DNA of 64,000 bases, from positions 806,001 through 870,000 of the forward strand of contig NZ_CP029197.1 in assembly GCF_008639165.1 (NCBI RefSeq). Reading direction: 5' to 3'. Of the stretch, positions 42,459 to 49,703 are shown in pieces (positions within the stretch are counted from its first letter, which is position 1; each line of letters begins with the position of its first letter). The notes beneath the pieces are model-generated. The model saw only the letters and a program-made list of their open reading frames with translations, did no database searches and had not been told where the DNA came from. The position numbers and the translations under genes were made by a program. This DNA is from Streptomyces venezuelae ATCC 10712 (lineage in GTDB: Bacteria; Actinomycetota; Actinomycetes; Streptomycetales; Streptomycetaceae).

Positions 42459-42830
42459 TCACCGGTCGCCGGAGGCCGGGCCGTCCTCGGGGTCGCGGTC
42501 GGACTGGGCTCCGGCCGCGGCCAGGATCGCGGCGAGGAGGCCGGGGAAGAGCGCTTCGAGGTCGTCCTCGCGCAGCGCGTTGAGCTTGGCCGTGCCGCGG
42601 TACATCTGCTGGATGACGCCGCTTTCGCGCAGCACCCGGAAGTGGTGCGTCGTCGTGGACTTGGTGACCGGGAGGACGAAGTGCGAGCAGGCGAGTGCCG
42701 CGCGCTCGCTCGCCAGTTCCCGCACGATCCGCAGGCGTACCGGATCAGAGAGCGCGTGCAGCACCGCCTCGAGACGGATCTGGGCGCGCGTGGGGTGTTC
42801 GAGGGCGCGGGGGCTGGTGGCGGTCGTCAT
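42459..42830 (-). CDS. ArsR family helix-turn-helix regulator
   Basis: A 123-aa winged helix-turn-helix protein (LSDPVRLRIVRELA, then SHFVLPVTKSTTTHHFRVLRESGVI, about residues 27-75). It lacks the metal-binding cysteines of the ELCVC type, so it probably senses an organic or redox signal. It is divergent from an old yellow enzyme gene, with two matching TACGA/TCGTA palindromes in between; this arrangement is common for such ArsR-OYE pairs and implies direct repression. Confidence 0.92.
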   Translation of the reverse strand: MTTATSPRALEHPTRAQIRLEAVLHALSDPVRLRIVRELASERAALACSHFVLPVTKSTTTHHFRVLRESGVIQQMYRGTAKLNALREDDLEALFPGLLAAILAAAGAQSDRDPEDGPASGDR

Positions 42831-42866
42831 GACGGCGGCTCCACTTCATCCGGGATTCCGTCATTG

Positions 42867-42882
42867 TACGAGAACCCTCGTA
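42867..42882. promoter_or_regulatory. ArsR operator site 1
   Basis: TACGAG-AACC-CTCGTA, a perfect 16-bp hyphenated palindrome, 2 nt upstream of the TTGACA -35 box (42885-42890) of the flavin oxidoreductase gene and close to the arsR start. Confidence 0.75.
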
Positions 42883-42900
42883 GTTTGACAGACGCCGTAC

Positions 42901-42916
42901 TACGAGAGCTATCGTA
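42901..42916. promoter_or_regulatory. ArsR operator site 2
   Basis: TACGA-GAGCTA-TCGTA, the same 16-bp length and outer arms as site 1, covering the spacer and -10 region (TATCGT 42910-42915) downstream of the TTGACA box. Binding here would block RNA polymerase. Confidence 0.75.
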
Positions 42917-42953
42917 CTAGCGTCCTTCGAGGCACCCCGAAACGGAGTCCTTC

Positions 42954-44039
42954 ATGAGCGTCGCCCTGTTCGAGCCCTACACCCTGCGGTCGCTGACCGT
43001 GCCCAACCGGGTCTGGATGGCACCCATGTGCCAGTACTCCGCGGAGATGACCGGCCCGAACGCGGGGGTCGCCACGGACTGGCACTTCGCCCACTACGCC
43101 TCCCGGGCGACCGGCGGCACCGGCCTGATCCTGGTCGAGGCCACGGCGGTCTCCCCCGAGGGCCGGATCAGCCCCGCCGACCTCGGCCTCTGGAACGACA
43201 CGCAGACGGAGGCGCTGCGCCGGATCGCGGGCTTCCTCAAGGACCACGGCACCGTGGCCGGCATCCAGATCGGCCACGCCGGCCGCAAGGCCTCCACCAA
43301 GCGCCCCTGGGAGGGCCGCGGACCCGTCCCCGAGGACGGCCCCGGCTGGCAGCCCGTCGCGCCGAGCCCGGTCGAGTTCGCCGAGGGCCACCCGGTGCCG
43401 ACCGAGCTCACCGTGGAGCGCATCCACGAGATCACCGGGCAGTTCGCGGACGCCGCGCGCCGCGCCCTCGACGCCGGCTTCCAGGTCGTCGAGATCCACG
43501 GCGCCCACGGCTACCTCATCGGCGAGTTCCTCTCCCCGCACAGCAACCACCGCACCGACGCCTACGGCGGCTCCTTCGAGAACCGGACCCGCCTCGCCCT
43601 GGAGGTCGTCGACGCCGTGCGGGCCGTGTGGCCCGAGGAGCTGCCCGTCTTCTTCCGCGTCTCGGCCACCGACTGGCTCGCGGAGCGCGGCTGGACCGCC
43701 GACGAGACCGTACGGTTCGCCGCGCTGCTCCGTGAGCACGGCGTCGACCTCCTCGACGTGTCCAGCGGCGGCAACGGCGGACCGGCCGAGATCCCGGTCG
43801 GCCCCGGCTACCAGGTGCCCTTCGCCGCGCGCGTCAAGGCGGAGACCGGGCTGCCGGTCGCCGCCGTCGGTCTGATCACCGAGAGCGACCAGGCCGAGAA
43901 GATCGTCGCCAACGGCGAGGCCGACGCCGTGCTCCTGGGCCGCGAGCTGCTGCGCGACGCCTCCTGGGCCCGGCGCGCCGCCCGCGACCTGGGCGCGACG
44001 ACCCACCCGGCTCCGCCGCCGTACGCCTGGGCGATCTGA
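42954..44039 (+). CDS. NADH:flavin oxidoreductase, YqjM-like old yellow enzyme
   Basis: A 361-aa FMN-dependent TIM-barrel ene-reductase. YqjM-type features are APMCQYSAEMTGPNAGVATDWHFAHYASRATGG (with the redox-tuning Cys), the FMN-contacting GHAGRKAST, the active-site HGAHGYLIGEFLSP and NRTR-type end, and FRVSATDWL. It reduces activated C=C bonds with NAD(P)H, probably for electrophile or quinone stress. The promoter has two palindromes for the divergent ArsR regulator. Confidence 0.95.
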   Translation: MSVALFEPYTLRSLTVPNRVWMAPMCQYSAEMTGPNAGVATDWHFAHYASRATGGTGLILVEATAVSPEGRISPADLGLWNDTQTEALRRIAGFLKDHGTVAGIQIGHAGRKASTKRPWEGRGPVPEDGPGWQPVAPSPVEFAEGHPVPTELTVERIHEITGQFADAARRALDAGFQVVEIHGAHGYLIGEFLSPHSNHRTDAYGGSFENRTRLALEVVDAVRAVWPEELPVFFRVSATDWLAERGWTADETVRFAALLREHGVDLLDVSSGGNGGPAEIPVGPGYQVPFAARVKAETGLPVAAVGLITESDQAEKIVANGEADAVLLGRELLRDASWARRAARDLGATTHPAPPPYAWAI

Positions 44040-44136
44040 GCCGGGAGCCCGGTGCGGGAGTGTCCGGGAGCCGTTGTCAGTGGCCGGGTGCAGACTGGCC
44101 CGTATCCGCGACAACGGCGTCCTGGAGGTGGCATCC

Positions 44137-45219
44137 ATGCCCGACGTACTCCTCACCGTAGGCACCCGCAAGGGGCTCTTCATCGGCCGCAGGCACGACG
44201 GCCGATGGGAGTTCGACGATCCGGCCTTCCCCGCCCAGGCGGTCTACTCGGTCGCCATCGACACCCGCGGGCCGGTCCCGCGGCTGCTCGTGGGCGGGGA
44301 CAGCGCCCACTGGGGCCCCTCCGTCTTCCACTCCGACGACCTCGGCAGGACCTGGACCGAACCGGCCCGCCCCGCCGTGAAGTTCCCCGAGGACACCGGC
44401 GCCTCCCTGGAGCGCGTCTGGCAGCTCCACCCGGCGCCCGGACACGCCCCCGGCGTGGTGTACGCGGGGACGGAGCCGGCCGCCCTGTTCCGGTCGGCGG
44501 ACGGCGGGGAGTCCTTCGAGCTCGTCCGCCCGCTGTGGGAGCACCCGACCCGCTCCCAGTGGGTTCCGGGCGGGGGCGGCGAGGCCGTGCACACGGTCGT
44601 GACCGACCGCCGCGACCCCGACGCGCTCACGGTCGCGGTGTCCACCGCCGGGGTGTTCCGCTCGCGGGACGGCGGGGCGGCGTGGGAGCCCTCCAACAAG
44701 GGCGTGTCCGCGGTGTTCCTGCCGGACCAGCACCCGGAGTTCGGGCAGTGCGTGCACAAGATCGCCCAGGACGCGGGCGATCTCGACCGGCTCTACCTCC
44801 AGAACCACTGGGGTGTCTTCCGCAGCGACGACGCGGGCGCCAGCTGGACGGACATCGGCGCCGGGCTGCCCTCCGACTTCGGCTTCGCGGTCGCCGCGCA
44901 CCCCCACCGGCCGGACACCGCGTATGTCTTCCCCATCACCGCCGACTCCGACCGGGTCCCGGCCGGCCGCCGGTGCCGGGTGTTCCGCACGACCGACGCC
45001 GGGGCCAGCTGGGAGCCGCTGAGCCGGGGACTGCCCGAGGGCGACCACTACGGCACGGTGCTGCGGGACGCGCTGTGCACGGACGACGCGGATCCGGCGG
45101 GCGTGTACTTCGGCAACCGCAACGGCGAGGTGTACGCCAGCGCGGACGACGGCGACAGCTGGCAGCTCCTCGCCGATCACCTGCCGGACGTGCTGTGCGT
45201 CCGGGCGGCGGTGGTCTGA
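44137..45219 (+). CDS. BNR/sialidase-type beta-propeller protein
   Basis: A 360-aa protein of the exo-alpha-sialidase/VPS10-like propeller type. Asp-box repeats are visible as FHSDDLGRTWTE, FRSADGGESFE, FRSRDGGAAWEP, FRSDDAGASWTD, FRTTDAGASWEP and YASADDGDSWQ (S-x-D-x-G-x-x-W). There is no signal peptide, so it appears cytoplasmic; sialidase catalytic residues (Arg triad) are not evident, and the true function is unknown. GGAGGTGG precedes the ATG at 44137. Confidence 0.88.
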   Translation: MPDVLLTVGTRKGLFIGRRHDGRWEFDDPAFPAQAVYSVAIDTRGPVPRLLVGGDSAHWGPSVFHSDDLGRTWTEPARPAVKFPEDTGASLERVWQLHPAPGHAPGVVYAGTEPAALFRSADGGESFELVRPLWEHPTRSQWVPGGGGEAVHTVVTDRRDPDALTVAVSTAGVFRSRDGGAAWEPSNKGVSAVFLPDQHPEFGQCVHKIAQDAGDLDRLYLQNHWGVFRSDDAGASWTDIGAGLPSDFGFAVAAHPHRPDTAYVFPITADSDRVPAGRRCRVFRTTDAGASWEPLSRGLPEGDHYGTVLRDALCTDDADPAGVYFGNRNGEVYASADDGDSWQLLADHLPDVLCVRAAVV

Positions 45220-45223
45220 GACA

Positions 45224-45249
45224 CCGGCCGCACGGGGCCGTGCGGCCGG
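45224..45249. terminator. Strong hairpin after the propeller gene
   Basis: Perfect 12-bp arms CCGGCCGCACGG (45224-45235) and CCGTGCGGCCGG (45238-45249), 4 nt past the stop, between convergent genes. Confidence 0.85.
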
Positions 45250-45250
45250 C

Positions 45251-45360
45251 GCCTGAGGTCAGGGACCGAGATGAGGGTCGGCCGGCCGGCGCTGGAAGTC
45301 AGGGACTCCGGCGCCCGCCTGAGGTCAGGGACCGCGGCGGGCGAGCCCCGGGTCAGGGCA
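45251..45360. repeat. GTCAGGGAC repeats at the end of ung
   Basis: The 18-bp GCCTGAGGTCAGGGACCG occurs at 45251 and 45317; GTCAGGGAC recurs at 45258, 45298 and 45324, and GTCAGGGCA at 45352 contains the ung stop codon (minus strand TGA). Confidence 0.75.
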
Positions 45361-46030
45361 GGCGCCAGTCAACCGGCTGGGCGCCCTGCTGCAGCAGGAG
45401 TTCGTTCGCGCGGCTGAAGGGACGGGAGCCGAAGAAGCCGCGGTCCGCCGACATCGGGGACGGGTGCGCGGACTCGATCGCGGGGAGTTTGCCGAGGAGC
45501 GGGCGGGCGTTGCGCGCGTCGCGGCCCCACAGGATCGACACCAGCGGCTTGCCGCGCGCGGCGAGCGCGCGGATCGCCTGCTCGGTGACCTCTTCCCAGC
45601 CCTTGCCGCGATGCGCGGCCGGCTTGCGCGGCGCCGTGGTCAGCGCCCTGTTGAGCAGGAGGACGCCCTGGCGGGTCCAGGGGGTCAGATCGCCGTTCGA
45701 CGGCCGGGGCAGCCCGAGGTCGGTGTGCAGCTCCCGGAAGATGTTCTCCAGGCTGCCCGGCAGCGAGCGGACCTCGGGCGCGACCGCGAAGCTCAGGCCG
45801 ATCGCCATCCCCGGCGTGGGATAAGGGTCCTGACCCACGATCAGGACCCGCACCTCGTCGAAGGGTTGCTGGAAGGCCCGCAGCACGTGCTGTCCGGCCG
45901 GCAGATAGGTCCGGCCCGCGGCGATCTCCGCGCGCAGGAAGTCGCCCATCTCCGCCACACGGCCCGCGACGGGGCTCAGGGCCTCCGCCCAGCCGGGCTC
46001 CACCAGTTCGTTCAACGGTCGCGCTGTCAC
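45353..46030 (-). CDS. ung: Uracil-DNA glycosylase, family 1
   Basis: A 225-aa DNA repair enzyme that excises uracil from DNA. The water-activating loop is [16 protein letters not shown] (catalytic Asp, about residues 66-81), the uracil-recognition Asn-containing strand is [14 protein letters not shown], and the leucine-loop motif is [17 protein letters not shown]. The length and motifs are normal for family 1. The GTG start at 46030 gives the usual short N-terminus ([10 protein letters not shown]). Confidence 0.96.
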   Translation of the reverse strand: MTARPLNELVEPGWAEALSPVAGRVAEMGDFLRAEIAAGRTYLPAGQHVLRAFQQPFDEVRVLIVGQDPYPTPGMAIGLSFAVAPEVRSLPGSLENIFRELHTDLGLPRPSNGDLTPWTRQGVLLLNRALTTAPRKPAAHRGKGWEEVTEQAIRALAARGKPLVSILWGRDARNARPLLGKLPAIESAHPSPMSADRGFFGSRPFSRANELLLQQGAQPVDWRLP

Positions 46031-46162
46031 GGTCCGTCACTCTACCGGCCTACAGTGACACCCCACTCCGCTCCCGTTCCCGCCGGACCCCCTAGACTCC
46101 GCCCGCGCGCCCCCACTCCCCCGCCCCCTTCCCCTCCCCACCTGCTGCGAGGACGGTGCACC

Positions 46163-47176
46163 GTGGTTTCCGTGAACGAGTCCCCGGGCTCCCCCGGCCC
46201 CTCCGGCGGTCTGGTGGTCGGTGTCGACTCCGGTGGTTCGGGGCTGCGGATCGCGCTCGCCGACGCGGCGAGCGGTGCCGTCCTCGGCACCCGTGCCTCC
46301 CGCGAACCGGTGCGGACCGGGCCCGGCGGGATCTCCGCCCGGCACTTCCTCGACCAGGTGCTGCCGGCGGTCCGCGCCCTGACGGAGCCCCACGGCGACC
46401 GGCCGGTCGTCGCGGTGGCCGTCGGCGCCGCAGGAATGGCCACCCTCGGGGACGAGCTGCGGGCCGAGCTCCCCGGCGCGTTCGCCTCCGCCTGGGGCGT
46501 CCGGCGGCTCGCGCTCGCGGCCGACGCGGTCACCGCGTACGCGGGGGCGCTCGGACAGGGGCCGGGCGCCGTCGTCGCGGGCGGCACCGGCATGATCGCG
46601 CTCGGCACGGACCTGACCGCCTGGCGGCGGGCCGACGGCTGGGGCCATCTCCTCGGCGACTGTGGCAGCGGCGCCTGGATCGGCCGGGCCGGACTGGAGG
46701 CGGCGATGCGCGCGCACGACGGGCGGCGGGGCGGTTCCGCCGCGCTCCTGGCCCGCGCGGAGAAGCTGTTCGGGCCGGTGGCGGGGCTGCCGGGCGCGCT
46801 CTACCCCCGTACGGACCGGCCCGCGGTGCTCGCCTCCTTCGCGCCCGAGGTGGCGCGGTGCGCGGCCGAGGACCCGGTGGCCGCGGACGTCCTCGCGCGG
46901 GCGGCCCGGCACATCGCCGAGGCGGCCGAGGCGGTGTGTCCCGCCGGGCCGGGTGCGCGGGTGGCACTGACCGGCGGTCTCTTCAAGATGGGCGACCCCC
47001 TGCTCGTACCCCTGCGGGCGGCGCTCGCCGAGCTGCTGCCCGAGGCCCGGACGGTGGCGCCGGAGGGCGACCCGCTGGCCGGGGCGGTCGCGCTGGCGAC
47101 GGCGCTCGCCGGCGGCACGCTGCGGCTGCCGGAGGACGTCGCGCTGCTGCGTCGGTGCGGCGGCGAGCTGTCGTAG
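46163..47176 (+). CDS. BadF/BadG/BcrA-type ATPase (N-acetylglucosamine kinase-like)
   Basis: A 337-aa actin-fold kinase. The phosphate loop is VVGVDSGGSGLRIALAD (about residues 18-34), a second loop is VVAGGTGMIALG, and the DCGSGAWIGRAGLEAA and LTGGLFKMGDPL segments complete the ATPase core. It is most like bacterial N-acetylglucosamine/glucosamine kinases; benzoyl-CoA reductase roles are unlikely, since the cysteines of that group are absent. The GTG at 46163 follows GAGGA by 9 nt; another GTG lies at 46172. Confidence 0.87.
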   Translation: MVSVNESPGSPGPSGGLVVGVDSGGSGLRIALADAASGAVLGTRASREPVRTGPGGISARHFLDQVLPAVRALTEPHGDRPVVAVAVGAAGMATLGDELRAELPGAFASAWGVRRLALAADAVTAYAGALGQGPGAVVAGGTGMIALGTDLTAWRRADGWGHLLGDCGSGAWIGRAGLEAAMRAHDGRRGGSAALLARAEKLFGPVAGLPGALYPRTDRPAVLASFAPEVARCAAEDPVAADVLARAARHIAEAAEAVCPAGPGARVALTGGLFKMGDPLLVPLRAALAELLPEARTVAPEGDPLAGAVALATALAGGTLRLPEDVALLRRCGGELS

Positions 47177-47321
47177 GCGATGGCATCCGCCCAGGTGGGA
47201 GGCGGTGTGCCCGGTCCGGGGGTGAGGGATGCCCACGGCAAGGAGGACATACGGGGGCAGAAGGCGCATGATCGCACCTCAGCCGACGGCACGCCGGGCG
47301 AAACCAGTAGCATGCGGCGCC

Positions 47322-48245
47322 ATGAGCTCCCCCACTGGGCCTGCTTCCGGCCTGCCTGTACGAATGCCTCGACCCCGTCAGTCCGGGCGGCACCGTCGCC
47401 CCGAACCCGCGGCGGCGCCCGAGGGCGCTCCCGCACTGGTTCTCGCTGTGCCCGGCGTGCCCTCCGCCGCCATACGCTCGCTCGCCGAAGAGGTCGTGAG
47501 CATCGCCCGCTCCGAGCTCCCCGGTCTCGACGCCCTGATCGGCTTCGTCGAGGGCGACGACACCGAGTACCCCTCGCTCGCGACCGTGCTCACGGCCGCC
47601 GCCACGCTGCGCACCGAGCGGTACGAGCTGGCCCTGGCCGCCGGCCGCGAGGTCAGCGCCCCCACCGGCCCGGCCTCGGTCGTCGTGCCGCTGCTCGCGG
47701 GCCCGGACAGCGCCCAGACGCGCCAGGTCCGCCAGGCCGTCATGGACGCCGGCAACACCGCCGAGCTGACCGACGTGCTCGGCCCGCACCCGCTGCTCGC
47801 CGAGGCGCTGCACGTGCGCCTCTCCGAGGCCGGTCTGGCCCGCGCCGACCGGGCCCGGCTGTTCACGGTCGCCACGGCCGCCGACGGCATCGTCCTGGCC
47901 ACCGTCGGTGGCGAGGAGGCCGTCCAGGCCGCGGGGATCACCGGCATGCTGCTCGCCGCCCGCCTCGCCGTCCCGGTGATGGCCGCCGCGCTCGACCAGG
48001 ACGGTTCGATCGCCTCCGTCGCCGAGCAGCTGCGCGCCGCCGGTGCGGAGCAGCTCGCCCTCGCCCCGTACCTGATCGGCCCGGAGCTGGCCGAGGGTCT
48101 GCTGGACGAGGCCTCCAAGGAGGCCGGGTGCGCCTCCGCCGAGCCGCTGGGGGCCTACCCGGCGATCGGCAAGCTGGTGCTCTCGCAGTACACGGCCACG
48201 CTGGGCCTCCCGCCGCAGCAGCCGCAGGGCGCGCCCGCGCTCTGA
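47322..48245 (+). CDS. CbiX-like (sirohydrochlorin chelatase family) protein without key histidines
   Basis: A 307-aa protein with two chelatase-like halves. Family marks remain: the end of the first part VVVPLLAGPD, LGPHPLLAEALHVRLSEAGL, and AAALDQDGSIASVAEQLRAAG. However, the first strand reads ALVLAVPGVPS where active CbiX has a GHGS-type His, and the usual second metal-binding His after the PLL strand is also absent. Chelatase activity is therefore doubtful. The ATG at 47322 follows TAGCAT (47308-47313), a leaderless start. Confidence 0.82.
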   Translation: MSSPTGPASGLPVRMPRPRQSGRHRRPEPAAAPEGAPALVLAVPGVPSAAIRSLAEEVVSIARSELPGLDALIGFVEGDDTEYPSLATVLTAAATLRTERYELALAAGREVSAPTGPASVVVPLLAGPDSAQTRQVRQAVMDAGNTAELTDVLGPHPLLAEALHVRLSEAGLARADRARLFTVATAADGIVLATVGGEEAVQAAGITGMLLAARLAVPVMAAALDQDGSIASVAEQLRAAGAEQLALAPYLIGPELAEGLLDEASKEAGCASAEPLGAYPAIGKLVLSQYTATLGLPPQQPQGAPAL

Positions 48246-48269
48246 GGCCGACCCGCCCCGCCCGTACGT

Positions 48270-48306
48270 CGAAGGGCCCGCACCGGATGTCCGGCGCGGC
48301 CCTTCG
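48270..48306. terminator. Bidirectional terminator with nested hairpin
   Basis: Arms CGAAGGGCC (48270-48278) and GGCCCTTCG (48298-48306), with an inner CCGGA/TCCGG hairpin, between the convergent CbiX-like and lactonase genes. Confidence 0.88.
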
Positions 48307-48335
48307 GCGTTGCCGGACGGGCGCGGACCGTCGGC

Positions 48336-49391
48336 TCAGCCGAGGACGACGCAGGAGGCGGCGGGGGCCTCGATCGCGCCCGCGCGCGCCGGGATGCCGG
48401 TCTCCGGGTCGAGGGTGAACCAGGTGACGTCGCCGGAGCGCTCGTTGGCGGCGTACAGGTGCCGGCCGGAGGGGGCGAGGGTCAGGTCGCGGGGCCAGGT
48501 GCCGCCGCAGGGCACGGTGGCGACCAGGGACGCCTTGGCGCCTTCGGGGTCGAGGGCGAGCACGGCGAGGGTGTCGTCGCCGCGGACGGCGGCCCAGAGG
48601 AAGCGTCCGTCGGGGGCGACGACGACCTCGGAGGGGTAGCTGGGTCCGGTGGTGCCGTCGGGGACGACGGGGGTCTCGGCGAGCGGTTCGAGGACGCCGG
48701 CGGCGGCGTCCCAGCGGCAGACGGTGAGGGTGGGCTCCAGTTCGTTCAGGACGTAGGCGTGGGTGCCGGCCGGGTGGAAGGCGAGATGGCGCGGCCCGGT
48801 GCCGGGCCGGAGCGCGGTCTCGCCGTGGAGGCGGAGCGTCCCGGTGGCGGGGTCCAGGGCGCAGATCCGTACGGAGTCGGTGCCGAGGTCCACGCTGACG
48901 ACCCAGCGGCCGCTGGGGTCGGGGAGCACCTGGTGGGCGTGCGGTCCGGCCTGGCGTGCGGTGACGGGGCCGCCGCCTTCGTGCCGCAGGACGCTCGTGG
49001 CGGCGCGGGCGGTGCCGTCGGGGGCCAGGGGCAGGGCGGTGACGCTGCCGGAGGTGTAGTTGGCGGTGAGGAGGTGCCCGTCGGCGAGGGCGAGGTGGGT
49101 GGGGCCCGCGCCGTCGACGGGAACGGGCGCGCCGAGCGGCAGGGGGGCTGGCCCGCTGACGTCGAAGGCGGCGACGGCCCCCGCCTCGGTCTCGGACACG
49201 GCGTGCAGCACGGGGCCCGCGAGCGCGAGGAAGGAGGGGTCGGCGAGGGCGTCGCTGGCACCGGTGACGGTCAGCGCGCCGGTCTCGGCGTCGACGTCGG
49301 CGGCGAGGACTCCGCGGCCGCCCGCCGAGGTGAAGGAGCCGATGTACGCCCGTACCGCGCCCCGCCCCTGAACCGTCCCTGTGTCGCTCAC
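48336..49391 (-). CDS. Lactonase family protein (6-phosphogluconolactonase YbhE-like propeller)
   Basis: A 351-aa seven-bladed beta-propeller of the YbhE/Lactonase family: YIGSFTSAGGRGV, DPSFLAL, GPTHLALADGHLLTANYTSGSV, AGPHAHQVLPDPSGRWVVSVDLGTDSV, GPRHLAFHPAGTHAYVLNELEPTLT, PSEVVVAPDGRFLWAAVRGDDTL, WPRDLTLAPSGRHLYAANE. The enzyme type hydrolyses 6-phosphogluconolactone or similar lactones. There is no signal peptide. The GTG at 49391 starts the protein. Confidence 0.9.
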   Translation of the reverse strand: MSDTGTVQGRGAVRAYIGSFTSAGGRGVLAADVDAETGALTVTGASDALADPSFLALAGPVLHAVSETEAGAVAAFDVSGPAPLPLGAPVPVDGAGPTHLALADGHLLTANYTSGSVTALPLAPDGTARAATSVLRHEGGGPVTARQAGPHAHQVLPDPSGRWVVSVDLGTDSVRICALDPATGTLRLHGETALRPGTGPRHLAFHPAGTHAYVLNELEPTLTVCRWDAAAGVLEPLAETPVVPDGTTGPSYPSEVVVAPDGRFLWAAVRGDDTLAVLALDPEGAKASLVATVPCGGTWPRDLTLAPSGRHLYAANERSGDVTWFTLDPETGIPARAGAIEAPAASCVVLG

Positions 49392-49703
49392 GACGCCTCC
49401 CCTGTCCCCGCCGGTCGCGGTCGACCGGCCTTGGTCCGGCCGACGGTAGCAGGCGGTCTAGACCAAAGTGGGGGCGGCGCGTCGGGAGCGACCGAGGGCG
49501 TGCCGGACGTCGCGGGCCGGGTGGGACTCCCCGGACCCGGCCCGACGGAATCCGGCGCCCGCGGGCGCGCGTCGGGAGCGGCCGAGGGCGCGCCAGGCGT
49601 CGCGGGCCACCGGACCCGGCCCGGCGCCCGGGGACACGCGTCAGGAAGCGAACGAGCGCCCGCGGACACGCGTCAGGAGCCGCCGAGCGCCCGCGTACCC
49701 GCG
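49392..49703. repeat. 312-nt gene-free stretch filled with degenerate GC-rich repeats
   Basis: From about 49487 on, the stretch is repetitive. GTCGGGAGCG starts at 49491 and 49571 inside roughly 75-bp units that share GAGGGCGTGCC/GAGGGCGCGCC and GTCGCGGGCC; GTCAGG(A)AGC with GAGCGCCCGCG follows at 49640, 49672 and 49703 (period 31-32 bp). The last copy contains the stop codon of the FUSC gene. The remainder (49392-49480) should hold the lactonase gene's promoter; I see no gene. Confidence 0.8.

Noticed and set aside
44137..45219. True secreted sialidase
   Set aside because: Asp-box repeats are present, but there is no signal peptide and the arginine triad is not visible.
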